NCBI RefSeq assembly: GCF_015710575.1
Contig: NZ_CP065373.1
Coordinates: 4,278,001-4,342,000 of the forward strand
Origin: Mycolicibacterium mengxianglii
GTDB lineage: Bacteria; Actinomycetota; Actinomycetes; Mycobacteriales; Mycobacteriaceae
DNA: 64,000 nt
Direction: 5' to 3'
The number at the start of each line of letters is the position of its first letter. Positions within the stretch are counted from its first letter, which is position 1. The translations under genes were made by a program, and so were the position numbers. The notes under the pieces were generated by a model. The model saw only the letters and a program-made list of their open reading frames with translations. It did no database searches and was not told the origin of the DNA. Positions 53,850 through 63,967 of this stretch are shown here, piece by piece.

Positions 53850-55208
53850 ATGAGTTCAACCAAACACCGCGAGGTGGCCAAGCTTGATCGGGTGCCCTTG
53901 CCCATCGAGGCGGCCCGAATCGGCGTCACGGGTTGGCAGCTCACCCGCGCAGGCGCCCGCGTCGTCTCCAAACTGCCCGCCCGAGGTCCCTGGCAAGCCA
54001 AGGTCATCAAAGAGATCCCCAAGGCTTTCGAGCAGCTGGGTCCCACCTACGTCAAGTTCGGCCAGATCATCGCGTCCAGTCCCGGTGCGTTCGGCGAGCC
54101 GATGAGCCGCGAGTTCCGCAGCCTGCTGGACTCCGTGCCGCCGGCCGACCCCGCCGAGGTGCACCAGCTGTTGCGCGAGGAACTCGGCGGCGAGCCGCAC
54201 AAGCTGTTCAAGCATTTCGACGATCAGCCGTTCGCGTCGGCGTCCATCGCGCAGGTGCACTTCGCCACCCTGCACAGTGGTGAAGAGGTGGTGGTGAAGA
54301 TCCAGCGCCCGGGCATCCGGCGCCGGGTGGCCGCCGACCTGCAGATCCTCAAGCGGTTCGCGCAACTCGTCGAGCTGGCCAAGATGGGCCGTCGCCTCTC
54401 CGCTCAGGACGTCGTCGCCGATTTCTCCGACAACCTGGCCGAGGAGCTGGACTTCCGGCTCGAGGCGCAGTCGATGGATGCCTGGGTCAGCCATCTGAAG
54501 TCGTCGCCGCTGGGCCGCAACATCAAGGTGCCCGACGTGCACTGGAGCTTCACCAGCGAGCGGGTGCTGACGATGGAGCGCGTCGCCGGCGTGCGCATCG
54601 ACGATGTCGCGGCGATCCGCAAGATGGGCTTCGACGGGACCGAGCTGGTCAAGGCCCTGCTGTTCTCGACGTTCGAGGGCGGGTTGCGGCACGGCCTGTT
54701 CCACGGCGACCTGCACGCCGGCAACCTGCTGGTCAACGACGAGGGCCAGGTGGTGTTCCTCGACTTCGGCATCATGGGCCGTATCGACCCCCGCACCCGG
54801 TGGCTGCTGCGCGAACTGGTGTACGCCCTGCTGGTCAAGAAGGACCACGCCGCCGCCGGCAAGATCGTGGTGCTGCTCGGGGCCGTCGGCACCGTCAAAC
54901 CGGAAGCCGAGGCGGCCAAGGACTTGGAGGCGTTCGCGCAGCCGCTGAGCATGAAGTCCCTGGGCGACATGTCCTATGCCGATATCGGCAAGCAGCTCGG
55001 AACGTTGGCCGAGGCCTATGACGTCAAGCTGCCCCGCGAGCTGGTGTTGATCGGCAAGCAGTTCCTCTATGTCGAGCGGTACATGAAGCTGCTGGCGCCG
55101 CACTGGCAGATGATGAACGACCCGCAGTTCTCCGGCTACTTCGCCAACTTCATGGTCGAGGTCAGCCGCGAGCACCGGTCCGATCTCGACGCACCGGAAA
55201 AGGTCTGA
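53850..55208 (+). CDS. ABC1/UbiB-family atypical kinase (AarF-like)
   Basis: 452 residues. The family KxGQ motif is in PTYVKFGQIIASSPGAF. The Ala-rich nucleotide loop ASASIAQVHFA replaces the usual Gly-rich loop, and the catalytic region HGLFHGDLHAGNLL is followed by DFGIMGRI. UbiB/COQ8 proteins have ATPase activity and support quinone or lipid metabolism at membranes. In H37Rv (Rv0647c) the gene also stands beside lipG and the mmaA cluster. One base separates it from lipG. Confidence 0.92.
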   Translation: MSSTKHREVAKLDRVPLPIEAARIGVTGWQLTRAGARVVSKLPARGPWQAKVIKEIPKAFEQLGPTYVKFGQIIASSPGAFGEPMSREFRSLLDSVPPADPAEVHQLLREELGGEPHKLFKHFDDQPFASASIAQVHFATLHSGEEVVVKIQRPGIRRRVAADLQILKRFAQLVELAKMGRRLSAQDVVADFSDNLAEELDFRLEAQSMDAWVSHLKSSPLGRNIKVPDVHWSFTSERVLTMERVAGVRIDDVAAIRKMGFDGTELVKALLFSTFEGGLRHGLFHGDLHAGNLLVNDEGQVVFLDFGIMGRIDPRTRWLLRELVYALLVKKDHAAAGKIVVLLGAVGTVKPEAEAAKDLEAFAQPLSMKSLGDMSYADIGKQLGTLAEAYDVKLPRELVLIGKQFLYVERYMKLLAPHWQMMNDPQFSGYFANFMVEVSREHRSDLDAPEKV

Positions 55209-55209
55209 C

Positions 55210-56201
55210 GTGGAAATCCGTAGTGGCTATGCCAAGTCCAACGCCGGGCCTCTTACTCGCGGAAAAACGCCGCTCGACGAACCCGGCGGGTCCAACGATC
55301 TGGACATCTACTTCGAAGAGATGGGCGAGCCGACGGATCCGGCTGTCCTGCTGATCATGGGGCTGGGCGCGCAGCTGCTGCTGTGGCGCGACGGGTTCTG
55401 CGAGAAGCTGGTCGACCGGGGCCTGCGGGTGATCCGGTTCGACAACCGCGATGTCGGCCTGTCCACCAAGCTGGACGGTCAGAAGGTGGAGACCAACCAG
55501 TACGCCAGCATGGCGCGCTCGCTGGTCGGGCAGAAGAGCCCGTCGGTGTACACGTTGGAGGACATGGCCGACGACGCTGCTGCCGTGCTCACCCACCTCG
55601 GCATCGACGCCGCCCACGTTGTCGGCGCGTCGATGGGCGGGATGATCGCCCAGGTGTTCGCCGCCCGTCATGCCGCGCGGACACAGTCGCTGGGCGTGAT
55701 CTTCTCCAGCAACAACCGGGCGGCGCTGCCGCCGCCGGATCCGCGGGCCCTGTTCGCCGTCATCAAGGGGCCGCGGCCGGACGCACCGCGCGACGTCATC
55801 ATCGACAATGCGGTGCGGGTGAACAAGGTGATCGGCAGCCCGGGCTACCCGGCGCCGGCGGACCGGATCCGCGCCGAGGCCATCGAGGGTTATGACCGCT
55901 CCTACTACCCCTGGGGGTGGCCCGGCAGTTCGGCGCCATCCTCGGAAGCGGCAGTCTGCTGCATTACGACCGTCAGATCAGCGTGCCGACGGTGGTGATC
56001 CACGGGCTTTCCGACAAACTGATGCGTCCCTCGGGTGGTCGGTCGATCGCGACGACGATCCCCGGTGCCCGGTTGGTACTGTTCCCCGGCATGGGCCATG
56101 AGCTGCCCGAACAGCTGTGGGATCAAGTCGTCGGAGAGTTGTGCCTGACATTTGACGAAAGCCGTTCACCGAATCCTGGAGCTCTTGACTCCGCCCTTTG
56201 A
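55210..56201 (+). pseudogene. lipG: LipG-like alpha/beta hydrolase, frameshifted
   Basis: Read in one frame from GTG 55210 the protein has VLLIMGLGAQLLLWRDGF, FDNRDVGLSTKL and the nucleophile elbow GASMGGMIAQVFAA. It then leaves the family after SYYPWGW and stops at 55998. The continuation (VARQFGAILGSGSLLHYDRQ, then VVIHGLSDKLMRPSGG with the acid residue, and GMGHELPEQLW with the catalytic His) is in another frame to 56201. One extra G in the run at 55913-55917 would restore a 330-residue hydrolase. It is either a recent inactivating deletion or a homopolymer sequencing error. Confidence 0.85.
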
Positions 56202-56304
56202 GGTTCTGAGGGTAGAGTTCCACCCGACATCGGGGTGGTTGTTGAGCCGTTGCGGGGGACGCGATGACTCGCCTCTGGGACGACCAGAAGGACGTGAGCC
56301 TGGT

Positions 56305-57168
56305 ATGGCCAAAAAACTGAAACCGCATTTCGAAGACGTGCAGGCGCATTACGACCTATCTGACGAGTTCTTCGCGCTGTTTCTGGACCCAACGCAGACC
56401 TACAGCTGCGCGTATTTCGAGCGCGAGGACATGACGCTCGAGGAAGCGCAGCTCGCCAAGATCGATCTGGCGCTGGGCAAACTCGGTTTGCAGCCGGGAA
56501 TGACACTGCTGGATGTTGGCTGCGGTTGGGGCGCGACGATGCGCCGTGCGGTGGAGAAGTACGACGTCAACGTCATCGGACTGACGTTGAGCAAGAACCA
56601 GGCCGAGCATGTGCAGCGGTCGTTCGACGAGATGGACAGTCCGCGGACCAAGCGGGTGCTGCTCGAAGGCTGGGAGGCCTTCGACGAGCCCGTCGACCGG
56701 ATCGTGTCGATCGGTGCGTTCGAGCACTTCGGGCACGAGCGGTATCCGGATTATTTCAAGATGGCCTACGACGCCATGCCGGATGACGGCGTGATGCTGC
56801 TGCACACGATCGTCGGCTTCAATCCGTTGGACGCCAAGGAGATGGGCGTGCCGATCAGCTTCGAGCTGGCGCGCTTCATCAAATTCATCATGACCGAGAT
56901 CTTCCCGGGCGGACGACTGCCGTCGATCCCGATGGTGGAAGAGCGGGCCGCCGAGGGCGGATTCAACGTCAGCCGGGTGCAGCACCTGCAGCCGCATTAC
57001 GCGCGGACGTTGGACCATTGGGCCGCGGCGCTGGAGTCCCGCAAGGACGAGGCGATCGCCATCCAGTCCGAAGAGGTCTACGAGCGCTACATGAAGTACC
57101 TGACCGGATGCGCCAAGCTGTTCCGCCAGGGGCAGGTGGACGTATGCCAGTTCACCTGCGAGAAGTAA
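56305..57168 (+). CDS. Mycolic acid cyclopropane synthase/methyltransferase (MmaA2/CmaA1-like)
   Basis: 287 residues from ATG 56305. SAM-dependent enzyme of the mycolate methyltransferase family: [20 protein letters not shown], the signature [23 protein letters not shown] loop [28 protein letters not shown], and bicarbonate-site region [12 protein letters not shown], ending [20 protein letters not shown]. These enzymes add methylene bridges or methyl branches to double bonds of meromycolate chains. The sequence is closest in my memory to MmaA2/CmaA1, which form cis-cyclopropanes. It lies 104 bp after lipG. Confidence 0.9.
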   Translation: MAKKLKPHFEDVQAHYDLSDEFFALFLDPTQTYSCAYFEREDMTLEEAQLAKIDLALGKLGLQPGMTLLDVGCGWGATMRRAVEKYDVNVIGLTLSKNQAEHVQRSFDEMDSPRTKRVLLEGWEAFDEPVDRIVSIGAFEHFGHERYPDYFKMAYDAMPDDGVMLLHTIVGFNPLDAKEMGVPISFELARFIKFIMTEIFPGGRLPSIPMVEERAAEGGFNVSRVQHLQPHYARTLDHWAAALESRKDEAIAIQSEEVYERYMKYLTGCAKLFRQGQVDVCQFTCEK

Positions 57169-57305
57169 TCCGTATTCAATTCTCGTGAACGGGAGGCCGA
57201 GCAGCGCGCCTCGGCTTTCCGCGTCACCAATGCAGGTAGGGTGCCTGTCACAGTCGAGGTGAGTGCCACGCTGTGCATGCATTTAGGAAGGGCAAGTTAA
57301 GACAG

Positions 57306-58202
57306 ATGGCCGACCAGACTTCGGGAACCACAGACCTGCAGCCGCATTTCGAGGACATCCAGGCGCACTACGACCTCTCGGATGACTTCTTCGGGGTGTT
57401 CCAGGATCCGACGCGCAAATACAGCTGCGCCTACTTCACCAGCCCGGACGCCACGTTGTCCGAGGCTCAGATCGCCAATGTTGATCAGCACCTCGAGAAG
57501 CTGGACCTCAAGCCCGGCATGACGCTGTTGGAGATCGGTTGCGGCTGGGGCCTGACGCTGCAGCGCGCGATGGAGAAGTACGACGTCAATGTCATCGGGC
57601 TGACACTGAGCAAGAACCAGCAGGTGTACTGCAACCAGCTGCTCGCCGGCCTGAACAGCGAGCGGACCTACGATGTGCGGCTGGAAGGCTGGGAGCAGTT
57701 CCACTCCCCCGTTGACCGGATCGTCTCGATCGAGGCGTTCGAGCACTTCGGTTTCGAGCGGTACGACGAGTTCTTCAAGACCTGCTTCGACATCATGCCC
57801 GACGACGGCCGGATGACGATTCAGAGCAGCGTCGCCTACCACCCGTTCGATCTTGCCGCGCGCGGCAAGAAGCTGACGTTCCAGATGGCCCGGTTCATCA
57901 AGTTCATGATCACCGAGATCTTCCCCGGCGGCCGCCTGCCGTCGACGAAGATGATGGTGGAGCACGGCGAGAAGGCGGGCTTCGTGGTGCCCGAGACCGT
58001 CTCGCTGCGCAATCACTACATCAAGACCCTCGGCATCTGGGCTAATCGCTTGGAGCAGAACAAGGAAGCGGCCATCGCCGCGACCGACGAGGAGAACTAC
58101 AACCGCTACATGAAGTACCTGAACGGTTGCCAGTACTACTTCATCGACGAAAGCATCGATGTCAGCCTGGTGACCTACCTGAAGCCGGGTGCTGCGGCGT
58201 AA
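57306..58202 (+). CDS. Mycolic acid methyltransferase (MmaA4-like)
   Basis: 298 residues from ATG 57306 (a GTG at 57273 is less likely). Same family core: [23 protein letters not shown] loop [20 protein letters not shown] and [20 protein letters not shown]. The C-terminus [16 protein letters not shown] and [20 protein letters not shown] closely resemble MmaA4, which makes hydroxymycolate precursors of keto- and methoxymycolates. Whether oxygenated mycolates are made depends on genes outside the window. It is separated by 137 bp from its paralogue and followed by a hairpin terminator. Confidence 0.88.
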   Translation: MADQTSGTTDLQPHFEDIQAHYDLSDDFFGVFQDPTRKYSCAYFTSPDATLSEAQIANVDQHLEKLDLKPGMTLLEIGCGWGLTLQRAMEKYDVNVIGLTLSKNQQVYCNQLLAGLNSERTYDVRLEGWEQFHSPVDRIVSIEAFEHFGFERYDEFFKTCFDIMPDDGRMTIQSSVAYHPFDLAARGKKLTFQMARFIKFMITEIFPGGRLPSTKMMVEHGEKAGFVVPETVSLRNHYIKTLGIWANRLEQNKEAAIAATDEENYNRYMKYLNGCQYYFIDESIDVSLVTYLKPGAAA

Positions 58203-58255
58203 GGCTGCGCTTGCCGGTCACTCGCCGCACCCTGTTTCGTCGGCATTTGCTTACG

Positions 58256-58304
58256 ACGTTCGGCCCCCTTTGCGAATCTCTGGTACGCGGCGGGGGCCGA
58301 ACGT
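58256..58304. terminator. Inverted repeat downstream of the mmaA4-like gene
   Basis: Perfect 13-bp arms ACGTTCGGCCCCC (58256-58268) and its complement (58292-58304) with a 23-base loop, 54 bp after the stop. Confidence 0.7.
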
Positions 58305-58900
58305 CTGTGCCAGTTCGAGGCGAGTTTTGGATTCATCCTGCGGGTGCAGGTGGTAGGTGGGGTGGTGCGAGCGGGAGTTTGCTGACGTGCCCGTGCTCAG
58401 CACTTCGTGTCCCGGCTGACCGACAGGCTCCACATCTGCATTGCCGGCGTAGCGGCCGCTGCGAACGGCAACCTCCGGGCCGCCCGCAGCCGATACTGTC
58501 AGTACGCGACCCCGTGGCGCCCTCGACCAATTCTCGCTGAGGTGCGTTCTCTGTCCGCAGCAGCTGGTGGTGTTGAGCCGGTCACAACCCGTCGCGCGTC
58601 GCGCCTGCGAGCGGTCTGCTCGGCTTATAGCGCTGGCTAGCGTGCGCAACCAAACCAGTGCCCAAGAATTCCCGAGCTGGACCACGCCCAATGTGTGGTC
58701 ACGTCTGCACTCGCCTAACGACTACGCTGCGGTGAACGATTGCGATTAGGACGTATCAAAACGGATCGGCCGGCCCTTGCGTAATTGCACCTTAGTTGCG
58801 CTTCGGCTCCTCCACCCAGACAGCACTCCATGTGCTAACCCCTGAGGCCTAATAATCACAAGTTGACCAGCGTCACCCGCTGCGTGCGGAATGTCTTCTA
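58305..58900. other. Intergenic, no gene recognised
   Basis: About 600 bases between the mmaA4 terminator and the sugar transferase. Short open frames show no family resemblance. Base composition becomes richer in A and T from about 58740, marking the edge of the polysaccharide region. Confidence 0.6.
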
Positions 58901-60391
58901 TCAGTAAGCGCCGGAGTGACTGAACACGGCCTTCAGAGTCTTAACGGCAATGAGAAGATCCGAGACCATCGACCAGTTCTCGACATAGAACAGATCGAGC
59001 CGCACGGAATCCTCCCAAGACAAGTCTGAGCGGCCGCTTACCTGCCACAGCCCGGTGATGCCCGGCTTGACGAGCAGGCGCTTCCTAGCGTAATCGTCGT
59101 AGGACCTTACCTCCTTAGCAAGTGGCGGACGCGGACCAACGACACTCATGTCGCGCTTGATTACATTGATGAACTGAGGCAGCTCGTCAATGCTGAACTT
59201 GCGCAGAACGCGGCCGACCGTGGTGACGCGAGGGTCCTCACGGATCTTGAACAGCACCCCGCCCTCGCTTTGGTTGAGGTCGGAAAGTTTATCGACCATG
59301 CCGTCGGCCCCGTCGACCATCGTGCGGTACTTGATCATCTGGAACGGCTTGCCGTCGAGCCCAATACGCTCCTGGCGGTAAAAGATCGGTCCCCTGCTAG
59401 TCAGTTTGATCGCCACCGCCACGGCAAGGAGCACCGGTAGGCCACACAGAAGTACTGCGCTCGAGAACACAACGTCAAACAGTCGTTTCTCAAATCGCTT
59501 TGCACCGTGGTACTGCGGCTTTTCCACATGAATCAACGGCAACCCCGCAACCGGGCGCATTTTCAGGCGGGGACCGGCCACATCAACTACACCCGGAGAA
59601 ACGAGTAGATCAATATCGAGTTTCTCGAGCTCCCAGGACAAATCGCGAAATCCACGCCCGTCAAGACGCTCTGTGGCCGTCACAGCGACCGCGTGACTGT
59701 TGGTAGCAGTAACGGCGCCGACGACGTTGGACTCGTCACCGAAGACGGGTATCTGCCCGACGCCTGCGACGTCGATATCGGCCCGCCTCACCGGGCCAGG
59801 AATGCAGGCACCGACCACCTCGTACTCCGAACCAGCCTCGCGGGCAAAGGACTTGGTTAAGTCACGAACTGCCGGTGCGGAGCCGACGACCAGAACTCGC
59901 GTTATACAGCGGCCGTGCTTCTCGCGCATCCTTACAACCACGCGGCGCGCGCCCCACCGGAATGCGACCAGCAGCACTAGGCCAATGGGCAGGGCAATCA
60001 TCAGATAGCCCCGTGCGATGTCTAACTTGAGAAGCATCGAGATGATCGCAATGCCACCGAAGATCGAAAGAGTGGCTAGCAGCACCCGGCGGTACTCTTC
60101 CGCGCCGGAACCGACAATTCGAGGCGAACGCGAATGATTGATCGACAGCGCCGACATCCAAAAAACTGCGATCGCCAGCGATAGGTGTGCGTAGTCGATG
60201 TAGCGGTAAACAGGCACTTCCTGAGTGAGCTCGCCAAACCGGAGCCACTGTGCCAGACAGACCGACAGAACCACCGCCAACAAGTCGATCGCCACCAGTC
60301 GACGCGCGTACCCGAGTTGCCAAGTTGGAACTCTGTTCGCAGCCCTCGCGATATTTGCTGAAGGCCCCAGCCGATCATCCACCGCCGTCAT
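58901..60391 (-). CDS. Polyprenyl-phosphate glycosylphosphotransferase (exopolysaccharide initiating enzyme)
   Basis: 496 residues from ATG 60391 with GGGGGG just before it. The N-terminal half has four to five membrane helices and a CoA-binding-like Rossmann region (ITRVLVVGSAPAVRDLTKSF). The C-terminal catalytic sugar transferase domain (about 300-496) has KRLFDVVFSSAVLLCGLPVL, then IKLTSRGPIFYRQERIGLDG, KIREDPRVTTVGRVLRKFSI, DELPQFINVIKRDMSVVGPR and PGITGLWQVSGRSDLSW. This is the WcaJ/WbaP family, which transfers a sugar-1-phosphate to undecaprenyl/decaprenyl phosphate to begin repeat-unit synthesis. Confidence 0.93.
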   Translation of the reverse strand: MTAVDDRLGPSANIARAANRVPTWQLGYARRLVAIDLLAVVLSVCLAQWLRFGELTQEVPVYRYIDYAHLSLAIAVFWMSALSINHSRSPRIVGSGAEEYRRVLLATLSIFGGIAIISMLLKLDIARGYLMIALPIGLVLLVAFRWGARRVVVRMREKHGRCITRVLVVGSAPAVRDLTKSFAREAGSEYEVVGACIPGPVRRADIDVAGVGQIPVFGDESNVVGAVTATNSHAVAVTATERLDGRGFRDLSWELEKLDIDLLVSPGVVDVAGPRLKMRPVAGLPLIHVEKPQYHGAKRFEKRLFDVVFSSAVLLCGLPVLLAVAVAIKLTSRGPIFYRQERIGLDGKPFQMIKYRTMVDGADGMVDKLSDLNQSEGGVLFKIREDPRVTTVGRVLRKFSIDELPQFINVIKRDMSVVGPRPPLAKEVRSYDDYARKRLLVKPGITGLWQVSGRSDLSWEDSVRLDLFYVENWSMVSDLLIAVKTLKAVFSHSGAY

Positions 60392-60429
60392 GCATCCCCC
60401 CACGTAGTCCGCCCCTTAACCGAAACTTT

Positions 60430-60850
60430 ATCGCAGCTTTAGCTTCATCCTCAAGACGGCAGCGCGTTCGCTCGCCAGCCGCGGGATTCTTCGGCGTGAA
60501 CCGCGTCCAATCACGACGCCACCGAACACCGAGGGCCGGCCGCCATACCGCCAGCAGCCCTCCGCGAAGGCTCCGGTGATCCGCGGACCCGCAACGGTCG
60601 ACGACGGGCCAGCCATCAGTGAATGCGAGGGCGACCGGAAGTTTCGGGGAGTCGATGAACTGACGGGTCGCAAGGTCCCGCAAGTCCGCCCAATCGCCAC
60701 TGGCGCGCATGGCCGACCTCCAAAAACCACACCAGGCGCTGTAAGGGCCACCGATCGGCGCGCATAGCCCTGCTTGCATGGCCGAAAAGATCCTTGTTGG
60801 AGGTAAAACGATCTTTGCTGGAGGAACAAGGCGGTCGTTACCATTCCCCC
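60430..60850 (-). pseudogene. Decayed 5' fragment of the sugar transferase gene
   Basis: Minus-strand translations in shifting frames match the N-terminal part of the neighbouring transferase. QGYARRSVALTAPG parallels LGYARRLVAIDLLA, and QFIDSPKLPVALAFTDGW followed by ADHRS parallels RYIDYAHLSLAIAVFW and NHSRS. At DNA level GATCTTTGCTGGAGG and CGGTCGTTACC at about 60810-60842 mirror the start region of the intact gene and the fragment at 61490-61540. The catalytic domain is missing. Boundaries are approximate. Confidence 0.6.
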
Positions 60851-61084
60851 TCCCTCCAGGGCGCATAACTCTCAGGTAGGGCTACCCACCCGTCCATATC
60901 CTAAGACGAGCGGCGGATTAGCGCAGCACGGCCGAGTACCTGAATGCGGTACGTACATTCGTCGATTTCGGCGAGTCAAAACGACGTTGGTCAGGACCCG
61001 GCCAAAGCGAGGGCTCGGGGTAACTAAAGTCTGCGACGGCAACATCTAGCAGATGTGAGGTAGACGGTTTCGCCTACCGTACGT

Positions 61085-61435
61085 CGTCATTCGGCCGCCG
61101 CGCGAGACATGAACAACATAATTCCAGTATCGGAGTCAAAAGGTGAGCGATCTGCCTTCCAACTGCCGAAAGACATCCCCGCTTTGTCCAATCGGATAGG
61201 GGACATCCGGCCCGTCGTGCGGCGCCAGCCGGGGCGAAAGGTATCGAGGTCGGCGGCAGTTTTGCGCCCTGCACTCCGAGACCTGGCGCGAGGCCTCGCT
61301 CCCGTAAAAGGCTCCCGCAAAAGTCCGGGTAAGGCGATGTGGGGCTGGTTCCAGCACTCGGTCCGCTTCGCAAGCGTCATCGCTCGAAGCAGGTCGCCTC
61401 TGACGTGCCTTCGGCGCATGGCCGACCACACAACC
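61085..61435 (-). pseudogene. Decayed 3' half of a low-molecular-weight tyrosine phosphatase gene
   Basis: Fragments in different frames match the intact phosphatase at 61813-62385. DLLRAMT parallels DLILAMT. VLEPAPHRLTRTF parallels VLELAPHRLNRTF. SEASRQVSECRAQ parallels SEASRLVSQCHAQ, DVPYPIGQSGDVF parallels DIPDPIGQSAEVF, and GRQIAHLLTPILEL parallels GSQIADLLAPVLEF. The P-loop is absent and the acid Asp of the DP motif is Tyr, so it cannot be active. Confidence 0.85.
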
Positions 61436-61489
61436 ACATAAGAGCCAACAAACAGCGCACATAGCCGGTGTCACGCCGGAGTTGTTCGA

Positions 61490-61540
61490 TACCGCAGCGA
61501 TATTTGCTGGCGATACCTGCCGGTCGTTTACCGCCGCCAT
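61490..61540 (-). pseudogene. Very short fragment of the sugar transferase start
   Basis: The minus-strand frame reads MAAVNDRQVSPANIAAVSN, paralleling MTAVDDRLGPSANIARAAN of the intact enzyme. The DNA shares GCGATATTTGCTG and ACCGCCG-CAT. It is joined directly to the phosphatase remnant. Confidence 0.7.
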
Positions 61541-61812
61541 CTGAGCCTAAGGACCTATTTTCTCTGCTGCAGCGTTACTCACGCCCCGGAATCATCTCAA
61601 CCCGAGCATGGCCTCGGCTCGGGCACCTAACAATTCGGCACCGTGCCGGACACGTATCGATTCGTTGCGTACGCAGGCTTTCCGCTGCGCGGATACGGCT
61701 GTTGCCGCACCGTTAGCAAGGATGATTCGGAAGAAAATCCTGTGCGCCAACGCATAGCGAACTCTATCTGGATTTTTCCGCCGCCGCTTTGACAGAGTGA
61801 TCACCGCTGATG

Positions 61813-62385
61813 TCAATCGACTGCCGAAGTGGAGGAGCGCCGGCAAAATTCGAGTACCGGCGCGAGAAGGTCGGCAATCTGCGAACCAACCGCAGCGAAC
61901 ACTTCCGCGCTCTGACCAATTGGGTCAGGAATGTCCGGGCGTTGGTCCAAGGCCAATTGCGGGCGTAGCGCTACGAGTTCAGCAACAGTTTGCGCGTGAC
62001 ACTGTGAGACAAGTCTTGATGCCTCACTCAAGGTGAAGGTTCTGTTCAGGCGATGCGGGGCAAGTTCCAACACGTTGTCGCGGTGACCCGTCGTCATGGC
62101 GAGAATGAGATCGGCGTCCGCTGTGATTCTCTGTGTGAGCTGCCGAGCGGCGAAGCCGGATGGGTCGCCACCCAAGCTCTTCAGGACAGACGCCGCGTGC
62201 TGGTGGATCGGATGCGCGATCATTGCGCGGGTCCCGGCGCTGGATGCCTTGAAGCCCGGAATCTGAAAACGATTGCCATACATGACGGCGAGCCTCTCCG
62301 CTGTAGGAGATCGACAGATATTTCCGGTGCAGACGAACAGTACGTGCAGAGCGATCCCTCGTTCCAGTTTCGTGCGCAGCCGCAT
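61813..62385 (-). CDS. Low-molecular-weight protein tyrosine phosphatase
   Basis: About 190 residues if ATG 62385 is used; an ATG at 62421 is also in frame and neither has a good ribosome site, so the start is uncertain. The catalytic P-loop is VCTGNICRSP (Cys-x5-Arg) and the general acid lies in DIPDPIGQS. The DLILAMTTGHRDNVLEL segment is also typical. In polysaccharide loci such enzymes (Wzb-like) dephosphorylate the chain-length tyrosine kinase. Position between ugd and the sugar transferase fits this. Confidence 0.87.
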   Translation of the reverse strand: MRLRTKLERGIALHVLFVCTGNICRSPTAERLAVMYGNRFQIPGFKASSAGTRAMIAHPIHQHAASVLKSLGGDPSGFAARQLTQRITADADLILAMTTGHRDNVLELAPHRLNRTFTLSEASRLVSQCHAQTVAELVALRPQLALDQRPDIPDPIGQSAEVFAAVGSQIADLLAPVLEFCRRSSTSAVD

Positions 62386-62638
62386 GCTTTGTGCGTGTAT
62401 TCGGCAGCTGGTGGTTTTCATGGATTGTCGTATCCGGTAACTCTGCCCCAGCCCGAGAGTCAGACGCAGGCCGAGCCCATCGAAGCACCTCAGCGGCCGA
62501 CGGGTTGCGGGTGTGGTCAGATTAGTGGATGTTGGTCCAATCGGGGCCGCGTCGGGTGATCCCAATTCGGTTGAACGTCAGCCGACACTGGACACCTATC
62601 TTGCGTCGGAACATTTGAGAAGCTGAGGGGGAAGCGGA

Positions 62639-63967
62639 ATGGGTTGCCGTATCGCAGTTTTCGGGACTGGTTATTTAGGTGCGACGCATGCTGCATGCAT
62701 GGCGGAACTGGGGCACGAAGTAATCGGCGTGGACGTTGACACGGCAAAGCTCGAGAAGCTCGCTGCCGGCGAGGTTCCGTTCTACGAACCCGGGTTGGCT
62801 GAGGTCCTCAAGGCGAATGTCGATTCCGGTCGTGTCCGATTTACGACCTCTTACGAAACGGCAGCGGAGTTCGCGGACATCCACTTCATCGGGGTTGCGA
62901 CTCCGCAGAAGCGCGGCGAGTTCGCAGCCGACCTCACCTACGTTGATTCGGTCGTGACGAAGCTGGCACCGCTTCTCACCAGGCCGTCGGTCATCTTTGG
63001 GAAGTCAACCGTACCGGTGGGGACCGCTGCACGGCTGAGCGAGATGGTGCGGCGGCTCGCCCCGGTCGGCAATGCCGCTGAGGTCGCATGGAATCCAGAG
63101 TTTCTTCGTGAAGGATTTGCAGTGCAGGACACACTTCATCCTGACCGTATCGTGCTGGGTGTCGATACTGACCGTAGAGGCCGAGCCGAAGAGGTAGCTC
63201 GAGAGGTATATAGCGACATCATCGCAGAGGGTGTTCCGTTCGTGATCACCGATCTCGAAACGTCAGAGCTGGTCAAGACCGCCGCGAATGCGTTTCTCGC
63301 CACCAAGATTTCGTTCATCAACGCAATGGCAGAGGTATGTGAAGCGGCAGGCGCCGACGTGTCTGAGTTGGCCGACGCTATTGGCTACGACGCACGGATC
63401 GGGCGGCGATTCCTCAACGCGGGTATAGGGTTCGGTGGAGGCTGTCTGCCGAAAGACATCCGCGCTTTCATGGCGCGGGCAGGTGAACTCGGCGCCAACC
63501 AAGCGCTGACGTTTTTGCGCGAAGTCGACAGCATCAACATGCGGCGTCGGACAAAGATGATGGAGATGACAAGGGAGATTGCGGGCGGCTCCCTCATTGG
63601 AGCAAGGGTGGCGGTCCTGGGCGCGGCCTTCAAGCCCGATTCTGACGACATTCGCGATTCACCCGCCCTGAACATTGCCGGACAGATTCAACTACAAGGT
63701 GCGTCGGTGGCCGTATACGACCCCAAAGCAATGGAGAACTCTCGTAAGCTGTTTCCGACGTTGGATTACGCCAGCGATGTAAACGAAGCTTGCAGTGGCG
63801 CCGATGTCACCCTCGTGCTGACCGAATGGGATGAGTTCCGGCGGCTCAATCCGGCTGATTTGGATCCCATCGTGCGGGCCCGGCGCATCATCGATGGCAG
63901 AAACTGCCTTGACCAAGCCAAGTGGCGTAGCTCAGGTTGGGAATACCGTGGCATGGGCCGGCGCTAA
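62639..63967 (+). CDS. UDP-glucose/GDP-mannose 6-dehydrogenase family enzyme
   Basis: 442 residues from ATG 62639 with GAGGGGGAAG upstream. NAD-binding CRIAVFGTGYLGATHAACMA, the middle domain with KSTVPVGTAARLSEMVRRLA and WNPEFLREGFAVQDTLHPDR, LVKTAANAFLATKISFINAM, and the catalytic Cys269 in GFGGGCLPKDIRAFMA. It also has the C-terminal UDP-binding GAAFKPDSDDIRDSPALNIA. It oxidises a nucleotide hexose, most likely UDP-glucose to UDP-glucuronate, for polysaccharide synthesis. Divergent from the phosphatase across ~250 bp. Confidence 0.93.
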   Translation: MGCRIAVFGTGYLGATHAACMAELGHEVIGVDVDTAKLEKLAAGEVPFYEPGLAEVLKANVDSGRVRFTTSYETAAEFADIHFIGVATPQKRGEFAADLTYVDSVVTKLAPLLTRPSVIFGKSTVPVGTAARLSEMVRRLAPVGNAAEVAWNPEFLREGFAVQDTLHPDRIVLGVDTDRRGRAEEVAREVYSDIIAEGVPFVITDLETSELVKTAANAFLATKISFINAMAEVCEAAGADVSELADAIGYDARIGRRFLNAGIGFGGGCLPKDIRAFMARAGELGANQALTFLREVDSINMRRRTKMMEMTREIAGGSLIGARVAVLGAAFKPDSDDIRDSPALNIAGQIQLQGASVAVYDPKAMENSRKLFPTLDYASDVNEACSGADVTLVLTEWDEFRRLNPADLDPIVRARRIIDGRNCLDQAKWRSSGWEYRGMGRR

